This document shows, in pieces, positions 34,151 through 47,500 of a DNA stretch of 64,000 nucleotides. How positions within the stretch are numbered: position 1 is the first letter of the stretch; each line of letters starts with the position of its first letter. Position numbers and translations under genes: made by a program. The notes under the pieces are model-generated. The model did not search any database. It saw nothing but the letters and a program-made list of their open reading frames with translations, and had not been told where the DNA came from. This stretch comes from Dactylonectria macrodidyma (taxonomy: Eukaryota; Ascomycota; Sordariomycetes; Hypocreales; Nectriaceae), in the NCBI GenBank assembly GCA_020744425.1, contig JAGMUV010000001.1, positions 248,001 to 312,000 on the forward strand, given 5' to 3'.

Positions 34151-34372
34151 ATAAATACTATTATAATCAATCTTCATCTAGAACTAATACTCTTAGTATT
34201 AACTATAAAACTGTATTTAGTTATTATCTAGCTTTATCTAGAACTTATAGAAGATTGCTTTATTATAATTAGTTAAGGCATAAGCCTTAAAGTTACCATT
34301 TTATACTAGATCTTATATATAAAAGACTACTAATTCTTTAAGTAGAATTATTACTAGATTCTAAATATGCTA

Positions 34373-34796
34373 ACGTACTTAATAAGCGAGCGCCGCAACC
34401 AAGCGAGCGCCGCACCTATACTGTATACTTAAAACTCTAAACTTTAAATTTCCTAAAATAGGCTATATAGCTCTAAGATTTTTAAGGATTTAATTTTAAA
34501 TATCTAATTAAAAAGTTAATAAACTAGTATTTTTTTAGACTTTTTAAAAAATTATTAAACTAGTTATAAATAGAAATAGTAAAATAGATAGTATGAATTT
34601 TATACTACTAGCGCTATAGATATATATAATTTAAAAAAATTCTTAAAAATAAGATATTTTATAAATAAGTTAGGTTAAAAATCTTGGCTATTTTAGGCTT
34701 AGTTTGGATTTTTAAGATTTTTTTTAAAATCATAATTTAAGGTGAAAATCTTACTACGGCGCTCGCTTGTTTGCAGCGCTCGCTTATTAAGTACGT
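34373..34796. mobile_element. MITE, TA-flanked, ACGTA family (424 bp)
   Basis: The ends are ACGTACTTAATAAGCGAGCG on the left and its near-exact inverse on the right (CGCTTATTAAGTACGT), with TA outside both. It has the same length as the copy at 4284-4707 and an alignable interior. Subterminal GCGAGCGCCGC motifs retain CpG, unlike the AT-rich core. Non-coding. Confidence 0.85.
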
Positions 34797-34798
34797 TA

Positions 34799-35474
34799 TA
34801 GTAATATTAAAGATTGAGTTTACTTTTAAGATTTTCTTAGCCACCCTCCTATACTAAGAGCAGGATTATAGTAATTATGCCTTAGTTATATAAAAGGCTG
34901 CTATAAGTAATAATAAAGAGGGCTCCTATTTATATAATTATTATTATTATTCTTATCTTTATTCCCTAGATTAGAATCAGACTCTACCCCTAATTATTTA
35001 AAGTACTTCTATAGTTAAATAAGTAAAAGCAGTAAGTTAAAATAGTTATTAGTATTAATATTAGATTTAGAGAACTATCCTCTATTATCCCCTTCTTTAA
35101 TTATCCTATCCCTATTTAAAAACCCACTTAGTTATAATTAATCTTAACTCCTATTTACATTCTGTAATTAGCTTAAATAAACTACTAAGGCTATAGAATA
35201 AGAATACTTTCTTTAGGACCTTTAAAATCTTCTAAGATACTAAATTAAGATATTATAAGAGTCAGTAATACAGTCTCCTCTGTATAGTATTATAAATAAT
35301 AGTTATACTAGATAATAGCTAGCTTAGCCCTCGCTCTAGCCTTTAAGGAATTATCTTATAAGTCCTTCTCCTTCTTATAAAATCTAATAGCTAAGTAAGA
35401 GTAATCTATACTAAGTATACTACTTTAAAGAGTAAATGGATTAAAATGTAAAATAAGTAAATAGGTCATTAGTT
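34799..35474. other. RIP-degraded sequence without assignment
   Basis: This AT-rich DNA was read on both strands and no motif was recognised. It ends at the outer LTR of element D. Confidence 0.4.
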
Positions 35475-35649
35475 TATAAGGGTTAGTCTATTAAAGTATT
35501 ATATAAAAGATCTGAAGGTAGGTATAGAGTAGTATATAAGCATTCACTTAGCAAGTGCTTAGTAAGCCTTTACTAAAGAGCTAGTCTAGCCTATATTACA
35601 TAGCTTCTTATCTAATAAGACTATAACTCTATTAGCCCTAATTCTTATA
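35475..35649 (-). repeat. LTR of element D (3' LTR in element orientation)
   Basis: 175 bp, closely similar to 58178-58352; starts TATAAGGGTTAGTCTA. Confidence 0.8.
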
Positions 35650-35827
35650 ATTATCTCCCTCTCTCTTAAGCTTTATCTTAAAGCATAATTCTTATGCTTT
35701 TATTATTAAAGTAATAAGGTTATTATTTATTTATACGTTTAGTATATATTCACTATATATTATAAAGTATAAATAATAAGAATTATAAGTGTAGTATTTA
35801 TTATTAATCTAAGTATTTAACTAGTAT

Positions 35828-36229
35828 TGTGTTAGGGCTGAGGGCTCACTAGCTAGAATGGCCTGGACATTTTAATTGGCTGACTAATTTAAGTGCTGGT
35901 CTTAATAAAGCTATTAATAAGGATAATAGGAGTTAGTCTGAGATAAAAGGCAGAGATAACTTAGATATAGATAGTAATTAATTATATTCTTACTTACTTT
36001 TATTTTTAAGTTATTAAATTATTTTTAATATTATTATAATAAGATTTATTTAATTAACTAGAATATCTGATTCATTTCTTAGTTAGCTACTCGATTATAG
36101 CTCTAGCCTTCTTTTTATCTATTTTATTTTATAAGTCTTATTTACCCTCGCTTTACTACATATCCCGCCTACCCTACTACATCCATTACTTTAAGTAATA
36201 GTATCCTTCTTATTCCCCTGCTTAATACA
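35828..36229 (+). repeat. 5' LTR of element C
   Basis: 402 bp, beginning TGTGTTAGGGCTGAGGGC and ending CTTAATACA; same length as 13584-13985 and 49783-50184. Confidence 0.88.
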
Positions 36230-39043
36230 TTTTAGTAGTTATAGTAAGGCGATAAACTATTAGTTTAATTAATTAATTAATCCTATCGATTAATAAATTA
36301 ATTGAGTAAGTAGTAATACTTCTAAGCTATTATAAAGACCTAAGCTAAATATAGAAAGGGAGGTAATATAAGTAGGTAAGGGCATAAGATTAAGAGGATA
36401 TAAGATATTTAATTAACTCTAAAAATAACCTTACTTAGTACTTCTAACCTAAAAGTATATAATATTTTTAGTTAATTAATTAATTTTACTAAAGATAGAA
36501 CTGAAATTGCTTTTTACTCTTATTTATTATACTAATTTATAATAGATTTACTATTAATACTATAGAGTATTTCGCTTAGTACTAATAATATGCTAACTAT
36601 ACTACTTATAGTTAAAGCTAATATAAAAGCAAGGCGAAAAGCTATTATAAGATAGAAAGTTAAGACCTAAGAAGAGTCTAGACCCTTATAAGTAATTAAT
36701 TAGATAACTACTATTAATCCTTTTATAACTATCCACTTAAAAAGCATTAAGAGTTAAGGATCTAGACTATTTATATTATCTTTACTATTTAATATCCTAA
36801 TATTATTAGTAATCTTATTAATTATATAGCTAGCTATAAGGGACTTATTAATCGCCTTAGTTATTTCCTTTAGATAGATTTATATAAGACTCTTTTAATC
36901 CTTAAGACTATAGCTAGGGATAAAGATAAGTAATTCAGAAGATATCTAATTCTTAAGGCATGCTTTTACTTTCTAACTTTCTTATTTACTTAATTAATTA
37001 CTTTTATAATAACACCCTTTACTAAGTTATAGAACTCAGTTTAAAAGAGAATAAAAAGAGTAGTATTAAACTTATCCTTAGTCATACTTTATAAAGATAG
37101 CATCCCTTTTAATATTAATATTATTAACTAATAGGCTTATGATAATAATGCTTATAATAAATATCTTAAAAGCAGAACTTAATCGTATTACTTTAAATAT
37201 TCTAGCCTAAACTCATTCCTTAGTATAAGGACTGAAATATAAGTTTAATAGATTAAATATCACAGCCTATATAAAAGCCTTTAAAATTATTACTAAAAAT
37301 AATAGAGTGCTTAAAGAGTAATAGCCTTTATACTTTATCTATTTCTATATAGATAATAAAGTAAAAACCATAGTCTAATCAGCTATTTAATAATTTGAAT
37401 AGGCTATAGCTAAGATAAACCTAATGAATATATTCAAAGGCTAGAATCTTAATTCTAAGGAAACTCTAGAAATAACGCTTAGCTAAATAAATACTACCCA
37501 GATCCTAGAGGCTATTAATCTAAGTTCTATTTAATAGCTAATATACTATCACTCTTTCTTTATAGTAATAGTTAATTTAATAGACTTAAAGACTTCTTAC
37601 TAATTATAGGCTCTTTACTATATCCTACTTATAAAACTTATATAATCAGTCTATATAAAGAGTAATAAGAGTCTAACTGAGTTAGGTTAGCTAGAGTATA
37701 AGACTCTATACTAATATATTATTTCCTACTTAGATATAGATATAGCTATTAAGGAACGATCTAGTCTTAGCCATTCATTTAATTAAATAAAACCATAGTC
37801 TATAATAACCCCTTTTAAGCTAGTAACCTTCTAATACCTATTGCTACTAGCTCATATCCCTCCTTATAGTATATAAATACCTACTAGCTTAACTATTTAG
37901 CCACTACTAGCAACCAGTCTTAATAACTCTATTAATAACTTAGTATATAGCTTTAAGTTATTATAGGTTCGCTTAGCCTTAATAGAAAAGACTAACTAAG
38001 ACTTAGTTATAACCTTCTAGTACTAGTAGGAAAGTTATAGAAGATATAATAAAGCTATAAGGAATATTATAATTAGCTAAGTCTTAATAAATCTATTTAA
38101 TTAATTAGATAATAAGTCCTTACTTATAGTAAATATTACTTTATTATTTAATAAAATAAAAGGATATTAGTATTATTAAGTCCTAAGCTATTACTTTAAC
38201 TAATATAAACACTTAGTATATAACTTTAAGAAAGAGTATATAAAATACGATTCTAAAGCAGGCTTCTATTAACTAAGAGTAAGTAATAAGCAGTATCTAC
38301 TATTATACTTAGTAATAGCCTTCTAAAGAGAATCTTATATTTAATAATTAGTAGTTATTACTTTAACTTATACTAATAATCCCTTCTATATAACTTAAGT
38401 AGTAAATATTAAGAGCTTAGTTAAGTCTATATATAATTAGACTCTTTTAAGATATAAGTAAGAAATATTTAATAAGCTATACTTATATATTATTAAATTA
38501 GTTAATTAAATAAATATAATAATTACTTTTTCTATTATTCTAATAAAACTTACTATAAGGACTAACCTAATCTTTATTTTAAACTATTTAAAAGAGGAGA
38601 GCGAGTAATTAAAAGAGTACCTTTCTATCTATTAAGTCTAAGTTATTCTTATACTTAGAAAAGTCTATTTTAGCTTTAAAGAAAGTAATTATAAAATAAT
38701 AAAAGAATATAATAATAAATAAGAAGTATTAGTTAATACTTATAATAATAAGAAATAAAGAAGTAAAATAGAATAAGTAGAGCTATTATTAATCTTTATA
38801 ATCTTTATAGAAGAAGAGAATATAATTCTTAAAATGATCCTTAGTTATTAAAAACTGGCTAATTAAATGAAATTTAAAGAACAATTTAGAATAGATAACC
38901 TATACTCTGCTTAAGATTAATATTATAAGGCTATTACTACTTTACTTAATATAGTCAGAAGGGTTAAGATCTTCTTACTTTATAATACTATCCTTAAGCT
39001 TATTAATATAAGATTAAGCTAAGCTTACTTAAATAATCATACT

Positions 39044-40148
39044 ATAATAATAAAATAATTCGCTGTTGAAACCACTGTTCGGACTTTTGTTTCTGCGCTG
39101 CCGCGTTTCTATACAGTCACGTGTTTGCATTGCTTGAGTTATCTTAAGACGAAGGACTCGATTGATTGGTCGACCTAGTTACAGATAGACTCTTATCCCT
39201 CCTCCCTTAACTACCAGGAACCAACCTTCCTCCGCCAAATCCTTCAACCTACCAAGCAGCAGGATTCCCTTAGTTTCTAACGCATCAGTCATTTTGCGCA
39301 TTGATGATGGCTACGTTTCTTATGACTTGCATTATCCACCCCTCATTAATATCAGCTAGTAACTTAAAGAACGCTATTTCTTCTAGGGATATTTTAGATG
39401 CTAGCTTCACTACTAGTCGCCTTAAGAAGTATCGTTCGTTTTTAATCCAGTTCTTAAATCGTCAGTTACCTCTAAAGAGGCATAGTCTTAAGAACACCTC
39501 AGTCTTAAAGATCGCTAAGGCGACTCACTTACTATTAGAGAGTCACTAGGTCTTAATAGTTCTGGTTTCTTTAAGACTATATCCTACTACTATAGCCTTT
39601 AGCTTATTAAGGGTTTCTATATCCTTACTAAGCTTAGTATCTAGGTTATATATAGAGAGAGCTAGTGGCTACTGAAACCCGAGTTGCTAGGAGTGTGGAG
39701 TGTATTATACTAGATGTTCATTATAGTATTCATTTTGGTCTCTGATGAGCTGAATTACGATCTAGAATTGTAAAGAGCTGAATTGCGACTTGGAACTGCG
39801 ATGAGGTAACTTGGAATGCGACGAATGCAGAGCCCTCACGGGGCTTTTATCATATGACGATTTTGCCTTCTGATATCTAGCTTTTCCATCTAGCTTTTCT
39901 ATCTAGCTTTTCTATCTAGCTTTCCAGCTGCTTAACGCATCTCGAAGGGTTAATTAGGACAGCAAGGCTTATACCCTGATACAGTAGAAACTCTAGTCAT
40001 TCTGAGTTGCTATTGCCTTAGGCTTGGGTTTTAGGCCCTTATACTATTATTCACTATTGGTTGTTTTTTTTTTTTTTACTGTTTAACCTCTGGCCCCTCT
40101 CTGAGTGTGCGCTACTAAAGGACTATAACCTTAATAATAATAAAATAA
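39044..40148 (-). mobile_element. Retroposon-like element, copy 2, with 15-bp duplications
   Basis: The element proper is 39059-40133. ATAATAATAAAATAA is present exactly on both sides (39044-39058 and 40134-40148). Left and right parts are closely similar to copy 1, with copy 2 more RIP-mutated. The middle is unlike copy 1 at the base level but like copy 3. It is nested in element C and clearly less RIP-damaged than the surrounding element, so it inserted later. Confidence 0.82.
39285..39700 (-). pseudogene. Protein relic of retroposon copy 2 (diverged homologue of copy 1)
   Basis: One minus-strand frame reads L-D-T-K-L-S-K-D-I-E, then (after three RIP-type stops) V-A-L-A-I-F-K-T-E-V-F-L, a further stop, R-F-K-N-W-I-K-N-E, K-I-S-L-E-E-I-A-F-F-K-L-L-A-D-I and I-M-Q-V-I-R-N-V-A-I-I-N, ending at TGA 39285-39287. 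These blocks align in order with the copy-1 frame (LAKRIEE, LAIF, WIKIE, SLEELA, VMQ...LVLIN), although only about a quarter of residues match. The start codon is not clear. The family is unknown to me. The plus-strand open frame over the same bases (39301-39549) is a shadow. Confidence 0.5.
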
Positions 40149-41699
40149 GTTAATAGGATAGAGTTTATTAATTCTAAATAGCTAACTAAGCTATTTATAT
40201 TTAAAAGAAAAGCACTTATAGCTATAGTAATATCTAAACTAATTAATTAGATAGATAACTATGCTTACTACTAAGCAGTCCTAGTATCATTATATAAGGA
40301 TAATAAGAACCTATCTAGGAATTATATTAAATTCGCTATTACTATAGTTAAGTTATCTAATAAAAATCATTCTTCTAACTTAAATAACCCTGCCTTTAAG
40401 CACTTTTATTTAGAATATTACTTAAGAGAAGATAATAAAAGAAATATCTATTTTATTAATAACTCTTAAGATTATATAAAACTAGAAGAGAGTCTAGTTA
40501 ATTAATTAACTCTAAGTTTAGTAATTAACTCTATAAGTATATCTGACTTACTTAAGATATTATATTTATAAGACACTCTATAACTAATTATTTAGCTAAA
40601 AGTTCCTAAAGGTATTATAATAAAGGCATTAGTAAATTTAGGCTTAGAAAGGAATCTTATTTCTTATAAATAGGCTTAATACTATAGCCTTAATATTAAG
40701 CTAGTTAGCGCTTTTATAACTTCCTATTCTAAAGGGAAGATCTTAATAGTAAAAGAAGTAGTTATAACTCTATACTTTAGAAATACATACATGCCTATCT
40801 AGCTATATATAGCACCCTTTTTAATAGTTATAGTTCTATTTATTCTAAGGATACTATTTATTAAAGCTAATAGACTTATATTTAATTATTTAATTAATTA
40901 AAAGTAATTTATAATCCGTCTTAATTTAAGCAATATTTACCTAATTACTCCTATTATAAGAGTAATTAAATATAATATACTATACTTAGGAAGGCGAAGT
41001 ATAGAGTATTAATACTACTTATAATTAATCCTCTAATAATCTATAAACTAAATAACTTCCTATTAGAAGATAATAATATCTTTAAGAAAAGCTAGATACT
41101 TTCTTAAAAAGACTTTACTAAAGTTATCCGAATCCTTACTATTAGTATAGCTACTTAATATACTAATACTATTACTAATATATAAGAAGAATTAGAATAC
41201 TTAAGACACTCTATTAAGAAAAAGAGATTAAAGAAAAGTCAGCCTTTTAATAAAGATATTTAATATATTAGAGTAAATACTCTTTATAAATAAAAAAGCA
41301 TTAAAATCTACTTAATTAATAACCTACTATCTAATAGTTTAGTATTAGAAGGCAACCTTTACTAAAAATCGAAGAAGATAGTAAAGATTGCTTTTTAAAT
41401 AGAAAAAGGAGGTAAGTATTCTAACCTCTTTATACTTAAATTCTCTACTCTAAAGAAAGGGAGTCAGTTAATAAAAGAGAGGCTAGTAGAAATAGTTAAT
41501 TAAATGAATAAGACCTTATCTAAAGAAGAATAAGATATATTTATTACTATCTTATATAATAAGGAGGCTATGCTAGCCTAGGACTTTAAGGACTATAGAA
41601 GAGTTAATCTAGTAGTCATTCCTTTATAAGTTATTAAAGTTATCCTTTATAAAGCTTAATAAGTAAGCAGTATTCCTATTCCTTTAGGACTATACTAAA

Positions 41700-42240
41700 A
41701 GGTTATTAACTTACTTTATTAGTAACTTAGAAGAGGTATTCTAAAGAAAGGCTATAGCTCTTATAAGAACCCCTTTATACTTATAATAAAAAAGGACAGT
41801 AGAATCTAATTAATTAATTTAGCTATTAAAATAAACTATATTACTATTTATAATAGCTTAAGCCCTCCTAATACTAAGGAGTTCTTAGTAGATATAGTAA
41901 TATATTAAATATTATTACTTTTAGACTTCTTCTTAGAATATAATTAAGTCAGTTTAGCTAAAGAAAGTAAGGATTTAATCACTTTTATAATACTATTAAG
42001 CCTACTAAGGATATGCATACTACTATAAGGAGTAACTAACTCTATAGCCTAATTTATAAAGATTATTACTTATATTTTATTTAACTTAATACTAAATATC
42101 TATATAGCTTTCCTTAATAATATAGTAATAAAAGGACTTATTATAACCTATAATAATAAAGAAGCTAGCCCAGGAGTTAGACAGTATATTAAAGAGTATT
42201 TAATTAACCTAGATCAGACTCTATTAAATATTAAACTAGC
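41700..42240 (+). pseudogene. Gypsy reverse transcriptase relic of element C
   Basis: The plus strand reads S-L-S-P-P-N-T-K-E-F, L-L-L-D-F-F-L-x-Y-N, S-L-A-K-E-S-x-D-L-I-T-F-I, R-I-C-I-L-L-x-G-V-T-N-S-I-A and A-F-L-N-N-I-V-I-K-G. This corresponds to the Gypsy RT blocks LIDFFSGYDQ, KSRDLTAF, LPQGATNS and FLDDI. The active-site Asp pair is Asn-Asn. Stops occur every few codons. Confidence 0.8.
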
Positions 42241-42694
42241 TAGATATACTATTTCTATACTAAAATCATAGTTTTATAGACAAACTATTTTAATAGTTAG
42301 GTATCTTTATAGTACTTATAGGAGATTGCTAGAAGAGGCTAAAGTTATTAAAATCATTAAGTAGACTTACTATAATTCTAATATAGAAGTTAGAGCATTC
42401 TTAGGAATCACTGACTACTATAGGATATAAGTCGCTAGATATATAACTATTATAAAGCTATTAATAAGTTTATTAAAGAAAAACGCTAGATTTATTTAAG
42501 GTGATTTATAGGCTAAGGCTATATAAATACTAAAGGATAAATTATTATTAGTGCTTATTTTAATTATTCTAAACCTATTTTCTAATTATAAAGAGGTTAT
42601 TCTTATAGCTAATACTAGTTTATTAAGTTAAGGTTATATTCTTATATAAGTAGTAAATAGTAAATGCTATTTAGTAAGATTTGAATTTAGTATA

Positions 42695-43131
42695 ACGTAC
42701 ATGATAAGCGAGTGCACCAACCAAGTGAGTGCACCAAAGCAAGTTTACACCTTAAAACACGATTTTTAAAAAACGTCTTAAAAATTCAAACTACGCTTAA
42801 AATGGCTATAATTTAAAAAATAGATGTATTAATTTAATTATAATAATTAATTATTTTTCTAGGGTTTTATAAAAACTCCTTATAAAGTTATTTAAAATAA
42901 TCTTATTCGCACTGTTTTTTTTCTTATTTTTATTTTTAAAGAGCTAAGTAAATTTTTTAAAAGTCTAAAAAAAAAACTATCTTATGACTTTTTTATTTAA
43001 AGATCTAAAGCTAATTCTCTAAAATTCCTAGAATTCTGTATCTAATTTTAGAAAATTGAAAATTATGACTTTTAGCTGTACAGTATAAGTGGTGCACTCA
43101 CTTGGTTGGTGCACTCGCTTATCATGTACGT
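42695..43131. mobile_element. MITE, TA-flanked, ACGTA family (437 bp, best-preserved ends)
   Basis: The terminal inverted repeats begin ACGTACATGATAAGCGAGTG at both ends and continue through CACCAACCAAGTGAGTGCACC for about 42 bp. TA flanks both ends (42693-42694 and 43132-43133). The tandem motif GAGTGCACC occurs twice in each arm. The interior aligns, in opposite orientation, with the copies at 4284 and 34373. It is nested in element C between reverse transcriptase and integrase. Confidence 0.9.
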
Positions 43132-44099
43132 TATAGACTTAGAGTGAATATAACTATAATACTATAAAAAGAGAATACTAAGGCATTCTGCTTTTAATTA
43201 AATAGTTATGCATACATTTATATAGAATTCACTTTATATTAAAGATAGATGCTTAAGTATTAGTCTATTAGCTTAATAAGAAAGGGACAGACATCCTAAG
43301 AGCGCTAGTTAATAAATAGATCAATTACTTACTACTCTTTAACTTTATAGTCTAATATATACTTAGAATTAAGAACATAGTAGCTAATAGGCTATTCAGA
43401 AAACTACTAGGCCTATCTAATTAACTAGACTAAGAAGCTAAAGGGAATGTTAAGGCCTTTATTAACTAATAATTAAATACTATTATAATTAACCTAGTAG
43501 AAACCTAATAAGAATCTTAACTACTATTAGAATCATTAAAAGATAAATATACTAATAAGCTAAGGGTCCTAGGGAGGTTCTTATAGACTTAGTAATGCCT
43601 TTAAGATATATTAGATAAGGCGTATATATACTTTTGCCTTAAAGTAAAGAGGTTCTTCTTTTATAAAAGAACCCTATAATTATAAGTAACTTATTTAAAT
43701 TATGACCCTAAGCTAGTTATTAGGAATAAAGATATATAGAAGCATTTAATTAAATTATATTATAAAGACTATAAGCATTAAGGCTAAGAGAAAACTATAG
43801 GACTTCTAAAAGAGAAATACTACTAGCCAAACCTCTATAAGGATATAAACATAGCTATCCTAGCTTATAAGACTTATTAAATCTATAATATATAATAAGC
43901 TAAGGAATCTATAATACTTACTAAACCTAGCTATTTTATAATAAAGATTTATATAAATACTTAATATCTTAAGGAGTCTTAAAGTAAAAAGTATTTACTA
44001 AAAGCTAAATATAACCTTATTAGATAGATTAAAGCTAAAGCTCTAAAATCACTTAAAGCCTCTTATATATACTTATTCTTAAGAAAGATCTTTTCTTAT

Positions 44100-44420
44100 T
44101 ATAGAATACTTATTATAATAGTTATTAATAATGGGTTAGAATATTAATAAGGCCTTATAGATATCTTAAGAGACCTAGGTATATAGACTATATATATCTC
44201 TATATATAATACTAAAGTAAATAGGTTAATTAAATTAGACTATAATAATATTATATCTTATATTAAGAAGATAGATACTTTAAGGACTAAGAATTAGTTA
44301 ATTAACTTCCTAGCCATTCTATTTATAAATAGAGTATTACTAAGAATATCCTATAGCTATACTCTTATATACTTATTATATAAGTATAAACTAAGTCTTT
44401 TATTAGAAGGGGATGCACTT
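44100..44420 (+). pseudogene. Gypsy integrase relic of element C
   Basis: The frame reads I-D-I-L-R-D-L-G-I-x-T-I-Y-I-S-I-Y-N-T-K-V, L-D-Y-N-N-I-I-S-Y-I-K-K-I-D-T-L-R-T-K-N and Y-T-L-I-Y-L-L-Y-K-Y. This matches the second half of the Gypsy integrase core (DLGI..T.ISAYN..ANG.IERGHNNVISY and TPAYLLY.Y). Interrupted by RIP stops. Confidence 0.7.
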
Positions 44421-44599
44421 ATATAGAGAATAATCCTTTAGAATAATATAAAAATATCTAATTAAATATTTATAACTAGAATCCATGCCCTTTCTTTCTT
44501 AAATAAGAATATAGAGATCATAAAGCGAAGGGTTACTAAGTTTAGAAAGAGGAAAGCAATAAGGAAAGATTAAGGATTTCCCCACACTCTAAGAAAAGC

Positions 44600-47500
44600 C
44601 CTACTAAAGGTTAGTAACTTAGTATTATAGTATAATAACCCTAGAAAAACCGACCTTTCTATAGCGGCTAAGTTCAAGCCCAGATAGCAGGGGCCGTATA
44701 GGATTAAAACAGCCTCAGACAAAGGCTAGTACTACTTAAAAACCCTAGATAGACTACTATTTAGCATTACTTACTATAAGGAATACTTTAAAGTGTTTTA
44801 ATAAGATAAAGACGGCTAGTAGAACCCAGATGATGATTCTTTAGCTCTCTCTTACTAGGAGCGCCTTTTCTATAACAATCCTCAAGCTAGATCAGTTAAT
44901 TAAATGAATTAAGATAAGGAAACGAGCCTAAGAAAGAAGAATAGATTAAAAACAAGCCCTAAGGTTCTCTTTTAACTGACTAATACTAGTACTAAGGAGG
45001 AGAGAAGACTGGAAATCTAATTCCTATATAGAGACTAAGCCTAGAAAGACTAGTTTAAATCTTTCTAAGTAAGATAAAGGAGTAGGAAATAATAATAAGT
45101 CTAAAGTTTATACTTATTATTATTTTAAAGAGGGGTATAGTATAGAAAGTAAGAAAAGACAAATAGCTATTACTTACTAATATCCTAGCTAATTAAAGGC
45201 TATATAAACTTATAGCTTAAAAAATTAGACTTAAGACTAAATAGGCATTAGGATTAATATATAAAGTATATAAACCAGTTAATTAAATAACTCTAGAGCT
45301 ATAAGATAAAGGAAAAACTATAAAAGCTACACTTACTTAAGATAGTAAGTTAGATATAGTACTATAAATAGATAAGAATACCTTATATAAAGGAAAAGTT
45401 AATTATAAAAAAGCTAATTAATAGGATCCTATTTATCTTATACTATAATAACTAAGTTAAGTATTAAAGCTATTAAACGAAAGAGTCTAGTATATAAAAA
45501 ATAAGTTAAACTAAGTTAATTAACTAATCTAACCCTAAACTACTACTAATAGACTAAACTATAAAGACTTAAGCCTTAGAAAAGCCTAAAGATTTATCCT
45601 AAGTAATACACTTCTTAGCATTCTAGATAGCTTTATTATAAAGGGACTTATTCTCCTAAGCTAAAGGGAATTCATTAGAAATATAAAGGCAGCTTATATA
45701 GTTAAAAACGCTTATTACTTAATCATTAGGGTTAATAAAACACTTCTTTTTAAACAAGAGGTTAAGAGAAGTATTAAAACTAGGTTCAGAAGCTAAATAC
45801 TTACTAAGAAAAGACTATTTATATTAGGAATTAGCATTCTAGATATAATTCATATATTTCCTATTTATAAACCCTAAGATAGATTAATAAGTATAAAATA
45901 GCTATATATAATATTCCTTAGTTATAGAGTAATTCAAAGTATTTAATTAAATATAGTATTTATAAAGTAATGGATTTTAATATTTAAAGAAAGTAATAAT
46001 TAAAGCCTTCTTATACTTAGGTTAGTAAAGCAGTTCTTTAATAAAATACTTATAAGAGTGGCCTAAGTTAGTAAGAATATATACTAACTAAAGGGGCTAA
46101 TTAGAAATATATTTTATTAAGTATTTTAAGACTATATTAGCTATCTTATCCTTATAAATCTAGGCTTAGATATGCCTCTTAGTAGAGTTAATATTAAATA
46201 ACTCTCTTTTAAAAGTAAACTTAATAAAGAGAAGGAGACTGCTATAGTTAAAGGCTATATATAAGTAAATCTAAATAATAAAGTGCTTTTTAAACTATAG
46301 AACTATTAGATTAAATGGTCTTAAGTAAAGGAAAATACTTACTAATATAAAGCAAGCCTCCTTTCACTTCTTTTTAATTAATAAAGTCTTATAATAGCTA
46401 TTCTAAGTTAAACTAGTATAAAGAGAGAATTTATCGCTTTCTAACTAACTAGTTATATAAATGCATATATTAGGAAGGGCTTTTTAGCAGACCTTAGTAA
46501 TATTAGAAAAGTAGAAGTTAGAAGAAGCTATTACTAATAAGTTAATTAAATAATATTAATAAAGTATAAAGAAGAAGAAAAAGGGAAGGAAAGGAAAGAG
46601 AAAAAAAGAAGTATTTTAAAGTAAAGGAAATGCGTATACTGAGATTAATGCATATTAGGTGAATTATAGCTAGTAGGAAAAACAAATAACCTCCTATTAC
46701 TTAAGACTTCGAAAGCTATTTCTCTTTCTTCTCTTTCTCTTCTATATAACTTAACCTCTCTTCTTATAATAGCTATTATTTATAGAACTCATTGCCCTTT
46801 AACTATAACTATTCAGTGCGTTTACTTAATTAAACGCTACTCTTAAACTAGTCTAGATAGCGCTCTTAAAAAACCCCTTTCTTCTTAGCTAAGCTTTTAC
46901 TTCTAACCTTTCTCTACTACTTACTATAAGAACCTTATTATTATAACCTTTTGCTCTTTAATCCCTTTACTTCTCTAAGCCAGTTACTTACCTTTATTTC
47001 TACCTGCCTTACTTATATGCATAAGCCTGCACTACTCAGTCTTAAAAAACCTATTCTTAAAACCTTATTACTAACTATAATAAACCCCCCCCCCCCCCCT
47101 TTTTAACTATAACTCTCTATTTCCTTTATCTCACTATTATTATAATATTAGGTTATTAAACGATTTTATAATTTATTTAATTAAATAATTTGCTATTAAA
47201 TGATCTCCTTTTAACCTAGCCTTTCTCTAAATGAATCCTCTAATCTTCTTCTTACTAAGTGCCTTTACTATAAGCAGCCCTATTAATAATAAATAAACCT
47301 ACTTTCTACTAAAGGCCCATTCTGCCTAAAGTAAGGAAATCGCTATTATTAACTATAGAAAGGGATCGTTTTACTACGCTTTAGAAGCATCCCTATCTAA
47401 ATAACTAAAGGAAATTATAGTTAATTAACTAGCCTTATTATACCTTTATATAGAATAGCCTGAATCTAATAAGGAAAGGATAATTAATATATATAGTAAT

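Noticed and set aside
39301..39549. 82-codon plus-strand open frame in retroposon copy 2
   Set aside because: It is the shadow of the minus-strand relic, whose motifs align with copy 1. The plus frame has no counterpart in copy 1.
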